Source of the DNA: Spongiibacter sp. IMCC21906
GTDB taxonomy: Bacteria; Pseudomonadota; Gammaproteobacteria; Pseudomonadales; Spongiibacteraceae
NCBI RefSeq assembly: GCF_001010805.1
Contig: NZ_CP011477.1
Coordinates: 558,001 to 622,000, forward strand
Direction: 5' to 3'
Length of the DNA: 64,000 nucleotides
The notes beneath the pieces are model-generated. The model made no database searches. It was not told the DNA's origin and saw only the letters and a list, made by a program, of their open reading frames with translations. This document shows, in pieces, positions 8,398-16,833 of the stretch. The first letter of the stretch is position 1, and every line of letters starts with the position of its first letter. The translations under genes and the position numbers were made by a program.

Positions 8398-9210
8398 ATG
8401 TTGAAACACTATTTACTCTTTATTTTCATAATGTTGCTGAGTATCTCCCCTTCGTCGGCAGAGGAACAGAAGCTTACTGAATTGGCTTGGCAGACCTCGC
8501 CGAACATTGCGGCTTTGTTTGAAGAGGCTGGCGTTAATGGCGCCTTTGTTGTTTACGATGTGATCGAGCAGCGACTTATCGGCTTTAATCGTCAGCGAGT
8601 AATGCAGCAATTTGTTCCTGCTTCAAGCTATAAAATTCCCCATACCTCAATTGCTTTAAACAGTGGCGCGATTAGTAGTGTGGATGAACTTCTGTCTTGG
8701 GATGGTAACCCCGCCCCTTTTAAAGCTTGGGAAAAAGATATGAGCTTGCGGGAAGCGATTGGGGTTTCTAATGCGGCCATTTATCAGCAAGTATCTCGGC
8801 GTATTGGTATGACCGCAATGCAGCACCATATCGACAAGCTCGGTTATGGCAATGCTTTGCTCGGTGAGACGGTCGATCGCTTTTGGTTGGATGGCCCCCT
8901 AAAAATTAGTGCTCTAGAACAAGTTCGGTTTTTAGCCAAGCTGGCGAACTCAGCGTTGGATTATCCCTCTGAGCAGCAGGCAATAGTGCGGGAGATTATT
9001 CAGCAGCCAAGCTCAGCGGGCACTGCATTATTTGCTAAATCGGGCTGGCAAAATGCTCCAGATCCCGGAATAGGTTGGTGGGTGGGCTGGGTAGAAACGC
9101 GCGGCCAAATCTATGCCTTTGCCCTAAACCTCGATATCCGTAGCGCTAAAGAGGCCGCGTTGCGGGAGCCGCTGGCACGACGAAGCTTGGCATCGATGGG
9201 CTTGTTGTAA
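8398..9210 (+). CDS. Class D (OXA-type) beta-lactamase
   Basis: With the ATG at 8398 the 270-residue protein begins with a clean signal peptide ending near SPSSA-E. Ordered class D landmarks are present: the serine nucleophile and lysine in S76-S-Y-K79 (context PASSYKIPH), YGN at 150-152, the omega-loop tryptophan in FWLDG (Trp163), KSG at 214-216 and GIGWWVGWVE. Two box residues differ from the common forms: the second box reads S124-N-A where S-x-V is usual, and the third reads KSG rather than KTG. A longer frame from 8359 exists but would bury the signal peptide. No integron or IS sequence flanks it, so it looks like a resident chromosomal gene. Penicillinase activity is expected; carbapenem activity cannot be judged. 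Confidence 0.88.
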   Translation: MLKHYLLFIFIMLLSISPSSAEEQKLTELAWQTSPNIAALFEEAGVNGAFVVYDVIEQRLIGFNRQRVMQQFVPASSYKIPHTSIALNSGAISSVDELLSWDGNPAPFKAWEKDMSLREAIGVSNAAIYQQVSRRIGMTAMQHHIDKLGYGNALLGETVDRFWLDGPLKISALEQVRFLAKLANSALDYPSEQQAIVREIIQQPSSAGTALFAKSGWQNAPDPGIGWWVGWVETRGQIYAFALNLDIRSAKEAALREPLARRSLASMGLL

Positions 9211-9298
9211 ACCAAGCTGATCCAAGCGATATAGTCTTTACTCTACCCCGCAAAGCTTGCTAGCTTGAGTTGGTCTCTTGCTGCGCCGCAGGATTATT

Positions 9299-10702
9299 AT
9301 GGTCTACCGTATTGCACTGGGCTCAAGGCAGTATCAATTCGCCAATTTAAAAACGCTGATGGCCAAGGCCAGTCCGCTGCGTAGCGGTGATGTGCTGGCG
9401 GGTCTTGCGGCTCAAAGCAACGAAGAGCGGGTTGCGGCGCAAATGTTGTTGGCCGACCTTCCTTTAAAAGTGTTTTTAAGCGAAGCCCTTATTCCCTATG
9501 AGCAGGATGAAGTTACCCGGCTGATTCTGGATCACCACAACGCCAAAGCCTTTGCGCCGGTGAGCAGTTTAACGGTGGGGGAATTAAGAAACTGGCTGCT
9601 GAGTCACGATGCTGACGGTGATGCCTTGCAAGCGTTGGCACCGGGTTTAACCCCGGAGATGGTTGCCGCGGTCAGCAAACTTATGCGGGTGCAGGACTTG
9701 GTGCTGGTGGCCAGTAAATGCGAAGTTGTCACTCGGTTTCGGAATACCATTGGTCTTAAAGGGCATTTTTCTACCCGCTTGCAACCCAATCACCCTACGG
9801 ATGACCAGGCTGGAATTGCTGCCAGCATTGTTGATGGCTTGTTATACGGCAGTGGCGATGCGGTGATTGGTATTAATCCGGCCAGCGATAATGTGCAAAC
9901 CGTTAGCCGCTTGTTGCACTTGCTTGACGAGTTAATTCAGCGCTTTGACATTCCTACTCAAGCCTGTGTGTTGACCCATGTGACCAGCACGCTGAAAGCC
10001 ATTGAGCGAGGTGCCCCGGTGGATCTGGTATTTCAGTCTGTTGCGGGTAGTGAGGCGGCCAATCGCAGTTTTGGCATTGATCTGGCGGTGCTGGCCGAAG
10101 CCCGTGAGGCGGCATTGAGTCTGCAGCGGGGGTGCGTTGGCAATAATGTAATGTATTTTGAAACTGGTCAGGGCAGCGCCCTGTCAGCCAATGCGCATCA
10201 TGGTGTTGATCAGCAAACCATGGAGGCACGGGCCTATGCGGTGGCCAGAGCTTTTGATCCTTTATTGGTAAATACCGTGGTGGGGTTTATTGGTCCCGAG
10301 TATCTTTACGACGGTAAACAGATTATTCGGGCGGGGCTGGAAGATCACTTCTGCGGCAAGTTGCTGGGGCTGCCAATGGGCTGTGATATTTGTTATACCA
10401 ACCACGCTGAAGCGGATCAGGATGATATGGATATGTTGCTGACCCAATTTGTGGCAGCGGGGGGCAACTTCATTATGGGCATTCCCGGTGGCGACGATAT
10501 TATGCTGAATTACCAGACCACGTCCTTTCATGATGCCTTGTATATCCGCGAGCTGTTTCAGTTGCGCCCGGCGCCGGAATTTGAACAGTGGTTGCTTGAA
10601 ACGGCGATATTCGACAGCCCTACTCGACTGGGTCGAGGTACTGAATTGCCGAGTCGCTTTGCTGCGCTATTGCAGCTGGATAAAGGCCAAGATCATGCTT
10701 GA
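9299..10702 (+). CDS. eutB: Ethanolamine ammonia-lyase heavy subunit
   Basis: The 467-residue sequence matches EutB throughout; recognisable segments include KCEVVTRFRNTIGLKGHFSTRL, the GDAVIGINPASDN segment, and EFEQWLLE near the C-terminus. EutB forms the TIM-barrel core of the adenosylcobalamin-dependent lyase that converts ethanolamine to acetaldehyde and ammonia. The ATG at 9299 fits the family start; an in-frame TTG/CTG extension from 9278 is less likely. The stop overlaps the eutC start by 8 bp. There is no EutA reactivase, permease or microcompartment shell gene nearby, so this is a minimal eutBC locus. Confidence 0.95.
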   Translation: MVYRIALGSRQYQFANLKTLMAKASPLRSGDVLAGLAAQSNEERVAAQMLLADLPLKVFLSEALIPYEQDEVTRLILDHHNAKAFAPVSSLTVGELRNWLLSHDADGDALQALAPGLTPEMVAAVSKLMRVQDLVLVASKCEVVTRFRNTIGLKGHFSTRLQPNHPTDDQAGIAASIVDGLLYGSGDAVIGINPASDNVQTVSRLLHLLDELIQRFDIPTQACVLTHVTSTLKAIERGAPVDLVFQSVAGSEAANRSFGIDLAVLAEAREAALSLQRGCVGNNVMYFETGQGSALSANAHHGVDQQTMEARAYAVARAFDPLLVNTVVGFIGPEYLYDGKQIIRAGLEDHFCGKLLGLPMGCDICYTNHAEADQDDMDMLLTQFVAAGGNFIMGIPGGDDIMLNYQTTSFHDALYIRELFQLRPAPEFEQWLLETAIFDSPTRLGRGTELPSRFAALLQLDKGQDHA

Positions 10703-11474
10703 TCTCTGGCAAAGCCTGAAGCAATTTACTCCAGCGCGTATTGCGCTAGGGCGTGCTGGCGCTGCGCTGCCAACCACGGCAAATTTACAGTTTCAGTTAG
10801 ATCATGCCCGAGCCAGAGACGCGGTGCATTTGCCGATGGATGTGCCAGCATTGGTCAGTGGTATAGAGGCGCTGCAGCTAAGCCCGGTGTTATTACAAAG
10901 CTTGGCTGGGCATCGACAGCAATATTTACAACGGCCTGATTTGGGGCGGCAGCTGGCCGAAGTAGACTGGCAGCGCTTGGCTGGGTTAAAAAATGAAGCT
11001 GGGTTTGATATTGCCATAATTGTGGGGGATGGTCTTTCTGCGGCGGCGGTTAACCATCACGCTTTGCCGGTGTTAGCGGAGTTGTTGCCATCATTAGGCA
11101 ACGCTGGCTACTCCCTTGCACCACTCTGTATTGCCCGCCAGGCGAGGGTGGCACTAGCCGATGATATTGGCGAGGCGTTGGGGGCGCGGTTGAGCTTAAT
11201 GCTTATTGGTGAGCGTCCCGGCTTAAGCTCTCCTGACAGCCTTGGTATTTATCTCACATATGAGCCTGAACGAGGTTGCCACGATGCCCAGCGCAACTGT
11301 ATTTCGAATATTCGCCCCGACGGCCTGAGCTACCAGCAAGCCAGTGAAACCTGTTTGTATTTGTTGGTCGCAGCGTTAAGGAAAAAATTGAGCGGGGTGG
11401 AACTGAAAGATGATTCTCACCGTCTTGATGAGCTAGGTTCTGACTATATCCCCTTTCTTAAACAAGCGACTTGA
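10695..11474 (+). CDS. eutC: Ethanolamine ammonia-lyase light subunit
   Basis: The ATG at 10695 overlaps the eutB stop (ATGCTTGA), giving a 259-residue protein; the longer frame from 10530 runs inside eutB and is not used. Family landmarks are FTPARIALGRAGAALPT near the N-terminus, HARARDAVH, IIVGDGLSAAAVNHHALP, GERPGLSSPDSLGIYLTYEP and the DAQRNCISNIRPDGLSYQQA segment. EutC pairs with EutB to bind adenosylcobalamin. It is shorter than E. coli EutC (about 295 aa) because the long N-terminal extension is absent, as in many non-enteric homologues. The 233-bp gap after it shows no gene. Confidence 0.94.
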   Translation: MLDLWQSLKQFTPARIALGRAGAALPTTANLQFQLDHARARDAVHLPMDVPALVSGIEALQLSPVLLQSLAGHRQQYLQRPDLGRQLAEVDWQRLAGLKNEAGFDIAIIVGDGLSAAAVNHHALPVLAELLPSLGNAGYSLAPLCIARQARVALADDIGEALGARLSLMLIGERPGLSSPDSLGIYLTYEPERGCHDAQRNCISNIRPDGLSYQQASETCLYLLVAALRKKLSGVELKDDSHRLDELGSDYIPFLKQAT

Positions 11475-11707
11475 CGGTATTGTCTGCGCCTGTCATTTAT
11501 TATCAGTCATTGCATGAATAGCACTAATACTAGGCATTAAAGCGCTACCTCATAACGGCATTAGGGAATGCGCGTATGGTAAGCGAAGGTATATTAGGCA
11601 CAATTGACCCTCTGCAAAATGGATCCTTTGCAGGCTGATGCTTTTGCTGTCATAGCCATGCTATTGAGTTTGCAGGTGTCACAACTCAAAAGACTTGGAG
11701 ATCCGCA

Positions 11708-12688
11708 GTGCACAGTCCTGACAGCCCCGAAGATGAGAGTATGCGACTACGCGCCCTGCGCGCGCTGAACATTCTCGACACCCCTGCAGAAGAACGCTTT
11801 GATCGTCTGACACGAATAGCCCAGCGTTTATTCAATGTGCCAATTTCGCTGGTCAGTTTGGTGGACGGGCATCGTCAGTGGTTTAAATCCAAACAAGGAT
11901 TGGATGCTCAAGAAACGCCCCGGAATATTTCATTTTGTGGCCATGCCTTATTGGGCGATGGCATTTTTATGATTCCAGATGCCACACAAGATGAGCGTTT
12001 TCACGACAACCCATTGGTTACCGGCGGGCCTGAAATACGGTTTTATGCGGGTTGCCCACTGCATTCTCTGGACGGCAGCAAGCTTGGTACATTGTGCATT
12101 ATTGACCGAGAGCCCAGAGTGCTGAGTGACTCAGATTTACAACTCTTGGCTGATCTGGCCCACTTGGTAGAGAGTGAGCTGGTGGCGGTGGAATTGGCAA
12201 CGCTGGACGAGTTAACCGCCATTGCCAATCGCCGCGGTTTTGCCATGTTGGCGCAGCACACCTTGGATTACTGCGAACTGAAAAGTTATAACGCCACCTT
12301 GGTGTTTTTTGATTTAAATAAATTTAAAGCGATTAACGATTCTTACGGCCATGCTGCTGGAGACCGGGTGTTGGTGACATTTGCCGAGATGCTCAAATCT
12401 CAAACACGGGGCAGCGATGTGCTCGCTCGTTTGGGCGGTGATGAGTTTGTTGCACTATTGCCTAAAACCAGTGCCGAACAAGCAAAGCAAATGATCACCG
12501 GATTTAGAGAAAGGGTTACCACTAAAAACCGGGAACTGAACGAACGTTACGGTTATAAAATTTCGTTTGCCTGTGGCATTGTTGAATTTGATCCGCTGAA
12601 TCACGCCGGCATTGATGATTTGCTGGCCGAAAGTGATACGCTAATGTATACCCGCAAGCGACGGCGACACAGTGAGTCGCTTGCCTAG
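11708..12688 (+). CDS. GAF-domain diguanylate cyclase
   Basis: An N-terminal GAF domain (about residues 25-160) is followed by a GGDEF domain with the intact signature GGDEF at 243-247 and a preceding inhibitory RxxD site (R234-GSD237), so the enzyme should make cyclic di-GMP and be product-inhibited. The GAF part resembles the group that begins with RLxALxxLNILDTPAEERFD and binds small ligands or senses redox. No membrane segment, hence a cytoplasmic sensor. The start is a GTG with GGAG upstream at 11697-11700. Confidence 0.92.
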   Translation: MHSPDSPEDESMRLRALRALNILDTPAEERFDRLTRIAQRLFNVPISLVSLVDGHRQWFKSKQGLDAQETPRNISFCGHALLGDGIFMIPDATQDERFHDNPLVTGGPEIRFYAGCPLHSLDGSKLGTLCIIDREPRVLSDSDLQLLADLAHLVESELVAVELATLDELTAIANRRGFAMLAQHTLDYCELKSYNATLVFFDLNKFKAINDSYGHAAGDRVLVTFAEMLKSQTRGSDVLARLGGDEFVALLPKTSAEQAKQMITGFRERVTTKNRELNERYGYKISFACGIVEFDPLNHAGIDDLLAESDTLMYTRKRRRHSESLA

Positions 12689-12742
12689 CGTCGCAAATAC
12701 CAATGCCGAAGTGCAATACAAGGCCTATGCTGGGAGTGTTTT

Positions 12743-13165
12743 GTGTCTGATATCCAATACCCTTTACGCGGAGCCTGCCAATGTGGGCAGCTTCGCTATA
12801 CTTTGTATGCGGCACCGGCCAAAGTGGTGGCCTGTCATTGCAAGCAGTGCCAAAAACTTTCCACCAGCGCGTTTAGCATTACCGCTTTGGTAAAGGCAGA
12901 CGATGTGGCGTTTGAGGGTGAGCTGGCAGAATGGCAGCGGGTTGCTGAAAGTGGAAATAAGAATTACGCCAAATTTTGTCCCCAGTGCGGTAACCGTATT
13001 TATCACTATAATCCCGATGCGCCGGAGATGATTAAACTCAAAGCGGCCAGCTTGGACGACACTCGAATTCTGCAGCCTACGGTACATCTTTGGGTTAGCC
13101 AGAAGCAGGATTGGTACTGCATCCCCGATGACGTTGACGTCTTTGATACCCAGGGTGGTGTTTAG
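12743..13165 (+). CDS. GFA family zinc protein
   Basis: A 140-residue protein with paired cysteines: GACQCGQLRY (12 and 14), CHCKQCQK (31, 33, 36) and CPQCGNRIY. This is the zinc-binding pattern of the glutathione-dependent formaldehyde-activating enzyme (Gfa/CENP-V) family. Most members of this family have no proven activity with formaldehyde. The start is a GTG. It lies 54 bp after the diguanylate cyclase on the same strand and is convergent with the histidine kinase. Confidence 0.87.
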   Translation: MSDIQYPLRGACQCGQLRYTLYAAPAKVVACHCKQCQKLSTSAFSITALVKADDVAFEGELAEWQRVAESGNKNYAKFCPQCGNRIYHYNPDAPEMIKLKAASLDDTRILQPTVHLWVSQKQDWYCIPDDVDVFDTQGGV

Positions 13166-13186
13166 CCATCCTCCATTAATATTTTG

Positions 13187-14527
13187 CTAGCGGTGGTTTG
13201 GTGTAAAGCGCAGCTCTGCCTGCAGGCCGCCCAGCTGCGCTTTTCCCAAGCTAAGTGTGCCCCTGTAAAGCTTGACCAGGTCATTGGCAATGGCCAAGCC
13301 CAGGCCTGAACCCGAGCGGCTTTCATCAAGCCGTAGGCCCCTTGTTAAGGCATGCTGGCAGTCTTCCTCCGACATGCCCGGTCCATCATCGCTGATGCTA
13401 ATGATCAACGACTGGCTATTTTGATGGCAGTGCAAGGCTATGTTTTGACTGGCCCACTGGCTGGCGTTTTCCAATAAATTACCCACCATTTCTTGCAGGT
13501 CTTGAGGGTCAATTTTTACCCGTAGCTGCTCTGGACAATAATGGGAAAAATGGAGCTGACGCCTTTCCGCCAGACGGGCAATGCCGTTGATGACCGGGGC
13601 AAGGGCTTTGCCAATATTGCAGTCGCCAACCAAGGAGGTTGGGCCTGCCGCAGAGGCCCTCGCAAGATGATGGCGCACGGCCTCATTGAGTCTGACTAGC
13701 TCTTGCTGAATGGCACTGCGTTGGGGCTCGTCTAAGCGTTCGGCTTGGGTAAACAACACGCTTACAGGCGTTTTCAGGGCGTGGGCAAGATTCCCCGCCG
13801 CGTGGCGTCCCCGCTCAATCAGTTTTTGATCCCGCTCAATCACGGTGTTGATGGCTTCGGCAAGGTGACTTAATTCTTGCGGGAGTTGGGTATCTAAGCG
13901 TTCAAGCTCGCCCTGCTCTACGGCGCGCAAATTGCGCCGGATGCGTCGCAGCGGTGATAGTCCCCAGCGAATTTGTATGGCCTGCCCCAGCAGCAACAGT
14001 ACCCCCAGTGTCGCCAACGAGGAATAAAGCAGTTGTTTAAAATGCAACACTTCGGCGTCAAGTTCATTGCGGGTTGCCGCTACCGTCACATGCAGGGTTT
14101 GGGATAGGGAGGCAATTTGAATATCCCGCTCAATTTTACGCAGCTGTTGATTTCTAGGACCGCCAATATCCGCAATATCGATACCGGCTTTGGGGCTGGT
14201 TGGAAGGCGCTGATCCCACAGCGAACGGGAGGTCAGGTTAAGGTCGCCGCCATCACTTAACTGCCAGTACCAGCCGGAAAATACCCGCTCAAAGCGCGGG
14301 TCTCCCAAGTCTTTTTGCATGAGCAAGCGGCCGCTAATGGGGTCGTAGGCAATGCCCGCCAACACCACGTTTAACAGAGACTCAAGGCGCTGATCAAAGG
14401 CGGTGGTGGCCGAGCGTTGAAAGTTATATGCGAGCATAGCGCCCGCAATTGGCAGGATAAGTACAACCAGTAACAGCGCGGCGGACAATAGTCGGGTGGT
14501 AATGCCCAAGCGGCGACGGTTAAGCAT
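13187..14527 (-). CDS. PhoQ-like sensor histidine kinase
   Basis: With the ATG at 14527 the protein has 447 residues: a transmembrane helix at about 12-34, a periplasmic sensor domain to about 165, a second helix at 168-186, HAMP, a HisKA domain with phospho-acceptor His249 in NLAHALKTP, and an ATPase domain with the N box NLLENASQWA, G1 DDGPGM and G2 GSGLGLAI. The HALKTP H-box is the form seen in PhoQ-type kinases. The start overlaps the response regulator stop by 8 bp (ATGCTTAA), so the pair is translationally coupled. A longer frame to 14626 runs inside the regulator gene and is rejected. The ligand is unknown; the PepSY gene heading the operon suggests it monitors the envelope. Confidence 0.92.
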   Translation of the reverse strand: MLNRRRLGITTRLLSAALLLVVLILPIAGAMLAYNFQRSATTAFDQRLESLLNVVLAGIAYDPISGRLLMQKDLGDPRFERVFSGWYWQLSDGGDLNLTSRSLWDQRLPTSPKAGIDIADIGGPRNQQLRKIERDIQIASLSQTLHVTVAATRNELDAEVLHFKQLLYSSLATLGVLLLLGQAIQIRWGLSPLRRIRRNLRAVEQGELERLDTQLPQELSHLAEAINTVIERDQKLIERGRHAAGNLAHALKTPVSVLFTQAERLDEPQRSAIQQELVRLNEAVRHHLARASAAGPTSLVGDCNIGKALAPVINGIARLAERRQLHFSHYCPEQLRVKIDPQDLQEMVGNLLENASQWASQNIALHCHQNSQSLIISISDDGPGMSEEDCQHALTRGLRLDESRSGSGLGLAIANDLVKLYRGTLSLGKAQLGGLQAELRFTPNHR

Positions 14528-15194
14528 TACTATCGCCAATTTCCAGCAGCCGATAACCTTTGCCGCGCAGGGTTTCAATACGGTCGTTGCCCAGCTTTCG
14601 GCGCAGGCGACTGATATGCACGTCAATCACATTGGAGTCGGGTTCTTGATCGCGGTCATAAACGTGCTCTGACAGCTCGGTGCGGCTTACCACTCGGGGT
14701 GCTGCGTGCATGAGGTAGCCAAGCAGCCGAGATTCTTGTGCGGTTAAGGTGACGGGCAGCCCTTCAAGGCTGACTTGACCGCTATGGGTGTCGTAACTGA
14801 GATTACCCACTGTCAGTACGGGATGAGCGTGACCGTGACTGCGGCGAACAATAGCCCGGAGCCGGAACAGCACTTCGGCGGTGTGAAAGGGTTTGGTTAC
14901 ATAGTCATCTGCCCCGGCCGAAAAACCGGCGGCCTTGTCGGACCAGCGTTCTCTAGCGGTGAGCACCAGTACCGGAATATCAATGCCTTCGTCACGCCAG
15001 CGGCTCAGCCAATGGGTGCCGTTGCCATCGGGCAGTCCCAGGTCGAGAATCATCACATCGTAGCGTTCTGTTTTAAGGAGAAAGTCGGCATCGGCAGCCG
15101 ATGCTACCGGCTCCACCAGCACCCCCGCATCTTTCAGCGATTCAGACAGCGCGGCCGCCAAGGGCTGATCATCTTCTACGAGCAGTGCTTTCAT
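14520..15194 (-). CDS. OmpR/PhoP-family response regulator
   Basis: The receiver domain has the acidic pocket E7-D8-D9, phospho-acceptor Asp51 (ILDLGLPDGNG), Thr79 and Lys101 (VTKPF). The C-terminal winged helix ends with NVIDVHISRLRRKLG and LRGKGYRL, typical of OmpR/PhoB DNA-binding domains. At 224 aa it is a complete regulator. It is the middle gene of a PepSY-regulator-kinase operon, overlapping the first by 4 bp and the last by 8 bp. Likely targets include this operon and the divergent periplasmic gene at 15667. Confidence 0.93.
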   Translation of the reverse strand: MKALLVEDDQPLAAALSESLKDAGVLVEPVASAADADFLLKTERYDVMILDLGLPDGNGTHWLSRWRDEGIDIPVLVLTARERWSDKAAGFSAGADDYVTKPFHTAEVLFRLRAIVRRSHGHAHPVLTVGNLSYDTHSGQVSLEGLPVTLTAQESRLLGYLMHAAPRVVSRTELSEHVYDRDQEPDSNVIDVHISRLRRKLGNDRIETLRGKGYRLLEIGDSNA

Positions 15195-15535
15195 TGGCGT
15201 TCCATTCCTTTGATATTGCGCCCTTCTATGCTGACGACATCACCACTGACGGCATCGATCTCAAACTCAACGACTTGCCCTGCTGGACCTATCATTTCTA
15301 TTTCGTAAATGGCCTGGCCATCTTCTTGCTCAAACTCCACTTCGATGACTTGGCCAATATAGTTTTTTTCCAAATTGCTGAGTACGGTGGCAAGGGATTG
15401 AATTCGCCCTGCCTCCACCTCTTTGTGCAAGTTTCGCCAATGTTCGTCGGCCAACGCCAAGCCCCCTGTGAGGAGCAAGCTAAGCGGCAGCAGCCAGCGT
15501 ATGACACGAAAGCATGTAGTCAGTTGTTTTTTCAT
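15191..15535 (-). CDS. Secreted PepSY-domain protein heading a two-component operon
   Basis: From the ATG at 15535 the protein has 114 residues: a signal peptide ending LLTGGLALA-D, then one PepSY domain (VEAGRIQSLATVL, YIGQVIEVEFEQEDGQAIYEIEMIG, VVEFEIDAVSGDVVSIEG). PepSY proteins are periplasmic or extracytoplasmic and are thought to bind or inhibit proteases or peptides. An upstream extension to 15652 is hydrophobic-mixed and lacks a start signal. Its stop overlaps the response regulator start by 4 bp. Confidence 0.88.
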   Translation of the reverse strand: MKKQLTTCFRVIRWLLPLSLLLTGGLALADEHWRNLHKEVEAGRIQSLATVLSNLEKNYIGQVIEVEFEQEDGQAIYEIEMIGPAGQVVEFEIDAVSGDVVSIEGRNIKGMERQ

Positions 15536-15666
15536 TGTTGCATTTTCGCAAATACCACATGAATGGAATATGACGGTTTTGATCAGCACCGGGAAAGGCC
15601 AGCAATGTAAAACTGCAAGCGAGTTAAAAAATAGAACTGATTCAATATACAAAGGAGCAAGCTATT

Positions 15667-16119
15667 ATGACTAAAACATTGATTAGTGGTTCGGCGCTGG
15701 CCTTTCTGATGGTTCCTATGGCTTACGGCCAGGTGCCGGTAGATCAGGTAAGCAAGTCTCTTAAAGCTGCCCAGGAATACGGCATCGTTCAGTATCAAGA
15801 AGTGGAGTTTGATGATGACGGTAGCGCAGAGGTTGAAGGTTGGTTGGATGCCGAGTGGTATGCCGAGGTTGAAATTTCGGCTAATGGCGAAGTGATTCAA
15901 GAAGAACGCAAACGTCGAGATGGCGGGCCAATGGGAATGACATTGAGTGATGTGCAAAGTCTCATCGACTCTGCCAAGTCCCAAGGTATTATCCTAATTG
16001 AAGAGATTAGCGTAGATGAATCAGGCCAGATTGAGCTGGAAGGTGAAAATGCGCAGGGCCGGGAGATTGAGTTGAGCAATGCCAAAAGTGCAATGGATGC
16101 CGCCAAGTCGGCTTTCTAG
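15667..16119 (+). CDS. Periplasmic protein with duplicated PepSY-like repeats
   Basis: A 150-residue protein with a signal peptide ending MAYG-Q and a strong AAGGAG ribosome-binding site. Two copies of a PepSY-like unit are visible: AAQEYGIVQYQEVEFDDDGS followed by AEVEG, and SAKSQGIILIEEISVDESGQ followed by IELEG. It is very acidic. It is divergent from the PepSY/regulator/kinase operon across a 131-bp spacer, suggesting shared control. A rho-independent terminator follows 27 bp after the stop. Confidence 0.75.
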   Translation: MTKTLISGSALAFLMVPMAYGQVPVDQVSKSLKAAQEYGIVQYQEVEFDDDGSAEVEGWLDAEWYAEVEISANGEVIQEERKRRDGGPMGMTLSDVQSLIDSAKSQGIILIEEISVDESGQIELEGENAQGREIELSNAKSAMDAAKSAF

Positions 16120-16146
16120 TTCACAACGGTTCTTCATAACCACAGC

Positions 16147-16183
16147 AACGCCCTGCTCAGTTTGATTGAGCTGGGCGTTTTTT
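16147..16183 (+). terminator. Rho-independent terminator
   Basis: AACGCCC and GGGCGTT form the outer stem and CTCA/TGAG an inner stem, followed by a run of Ts to 16183. It terminates the duplicated-PepSY gene. Confidence 0.88.
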
Positions 16184-16292
16184 GTGGTGTGACGGTGTGC
16201 TGCATTTGATGCTATCAGGGGCTTAAGCAGCCCCTTGCCTGAATTTCCGGAGCCGGGTAGCGTGACGCTTTGGTCAACTCGGTGCACTACTC

Positions 16293-16670
16293 ATGGTGCA
16301 TCTGCTGCAGGCGGCCGGAATTTTGTTTCCTCTGTTAGATAATAGTCTGCCAACAGCGATGTTAAGTGCTGTGTTGTTCGGTGGCACGTTTATTGGGGTT
16401 GTTAGCTAGGTACTGACTATGGCGAACCGGTTTTACTCTATCAAGCCCGCCAGGCTTATGGGCAAGATGATCTTGTCTTATGGTGCTGCCCAAATTATTG
16501 GCCCTTGTTAATTGGCTTTATGGCAGAGCGCTTTGGCAATTACAATTCAGGTTTGTGGCTGGCTGTGGGCTTTACTCTACTACCTACTAGTAGGTGCGGT
16601 GTTGATTTTGGTTTTACGTTTAAGCAGTCAAGATGAAGAGTCCGTATTCGCACCCCAAGGGAGGGACTGA
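16293..16670 (+). pseudogene. Decayed C-terminal fragment of a YbfB/YjiJ-type MFS transporter
   Basis: The frame from 16293 reads LLQAAGILFPLLDN, then LFGGTFIGVVS, a TAG stop at 16407, and continues in the same frame with KPARLMGKMILSYGAAQIIG before a TAA at 16509. A shift to the next frame gives FMAERFGNYNSGLWLAVGF, and a further shift gives VGAVLILVLRL up to a TGA at 16668-16670. These segments in order match the C-terminal half of YbfB/YjiJ-type major-facilitator proteins. Two stops and two frameshifts in about 125 codons, and no N-terminal half, mean it is dead. It lies directly beside REPIN array 2. Confidence 0.8.
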
Positions 16671-16833
16671 GGTATAAGCAAGGTTTATGTCGGCAAGCCT
16701 TACGTTTTGGGGCTATAAAAAATTATCCCTGCAATGCCCTGCCGCTGACTCACTCTAGAATCGATCATGCCTAGAGCCTGCAGTTGACTAACGGGTGTTT
16801 TGAATCAATCCATCGTGAAAATGTGCTTCGAGG

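Noticed and set aside
14528-14626. Longer N-terminus of the histidine kinase
   Set aside because: It would lie inside the response regulator coding sequence; the ATG at 14527 gives a normal transmembrane start.
16217-16235. Hairpin AGGGGCT/AGCCCCT as a terminator
   Set aside because: No T run follows, and a good terminator already lies at 16147-16183.
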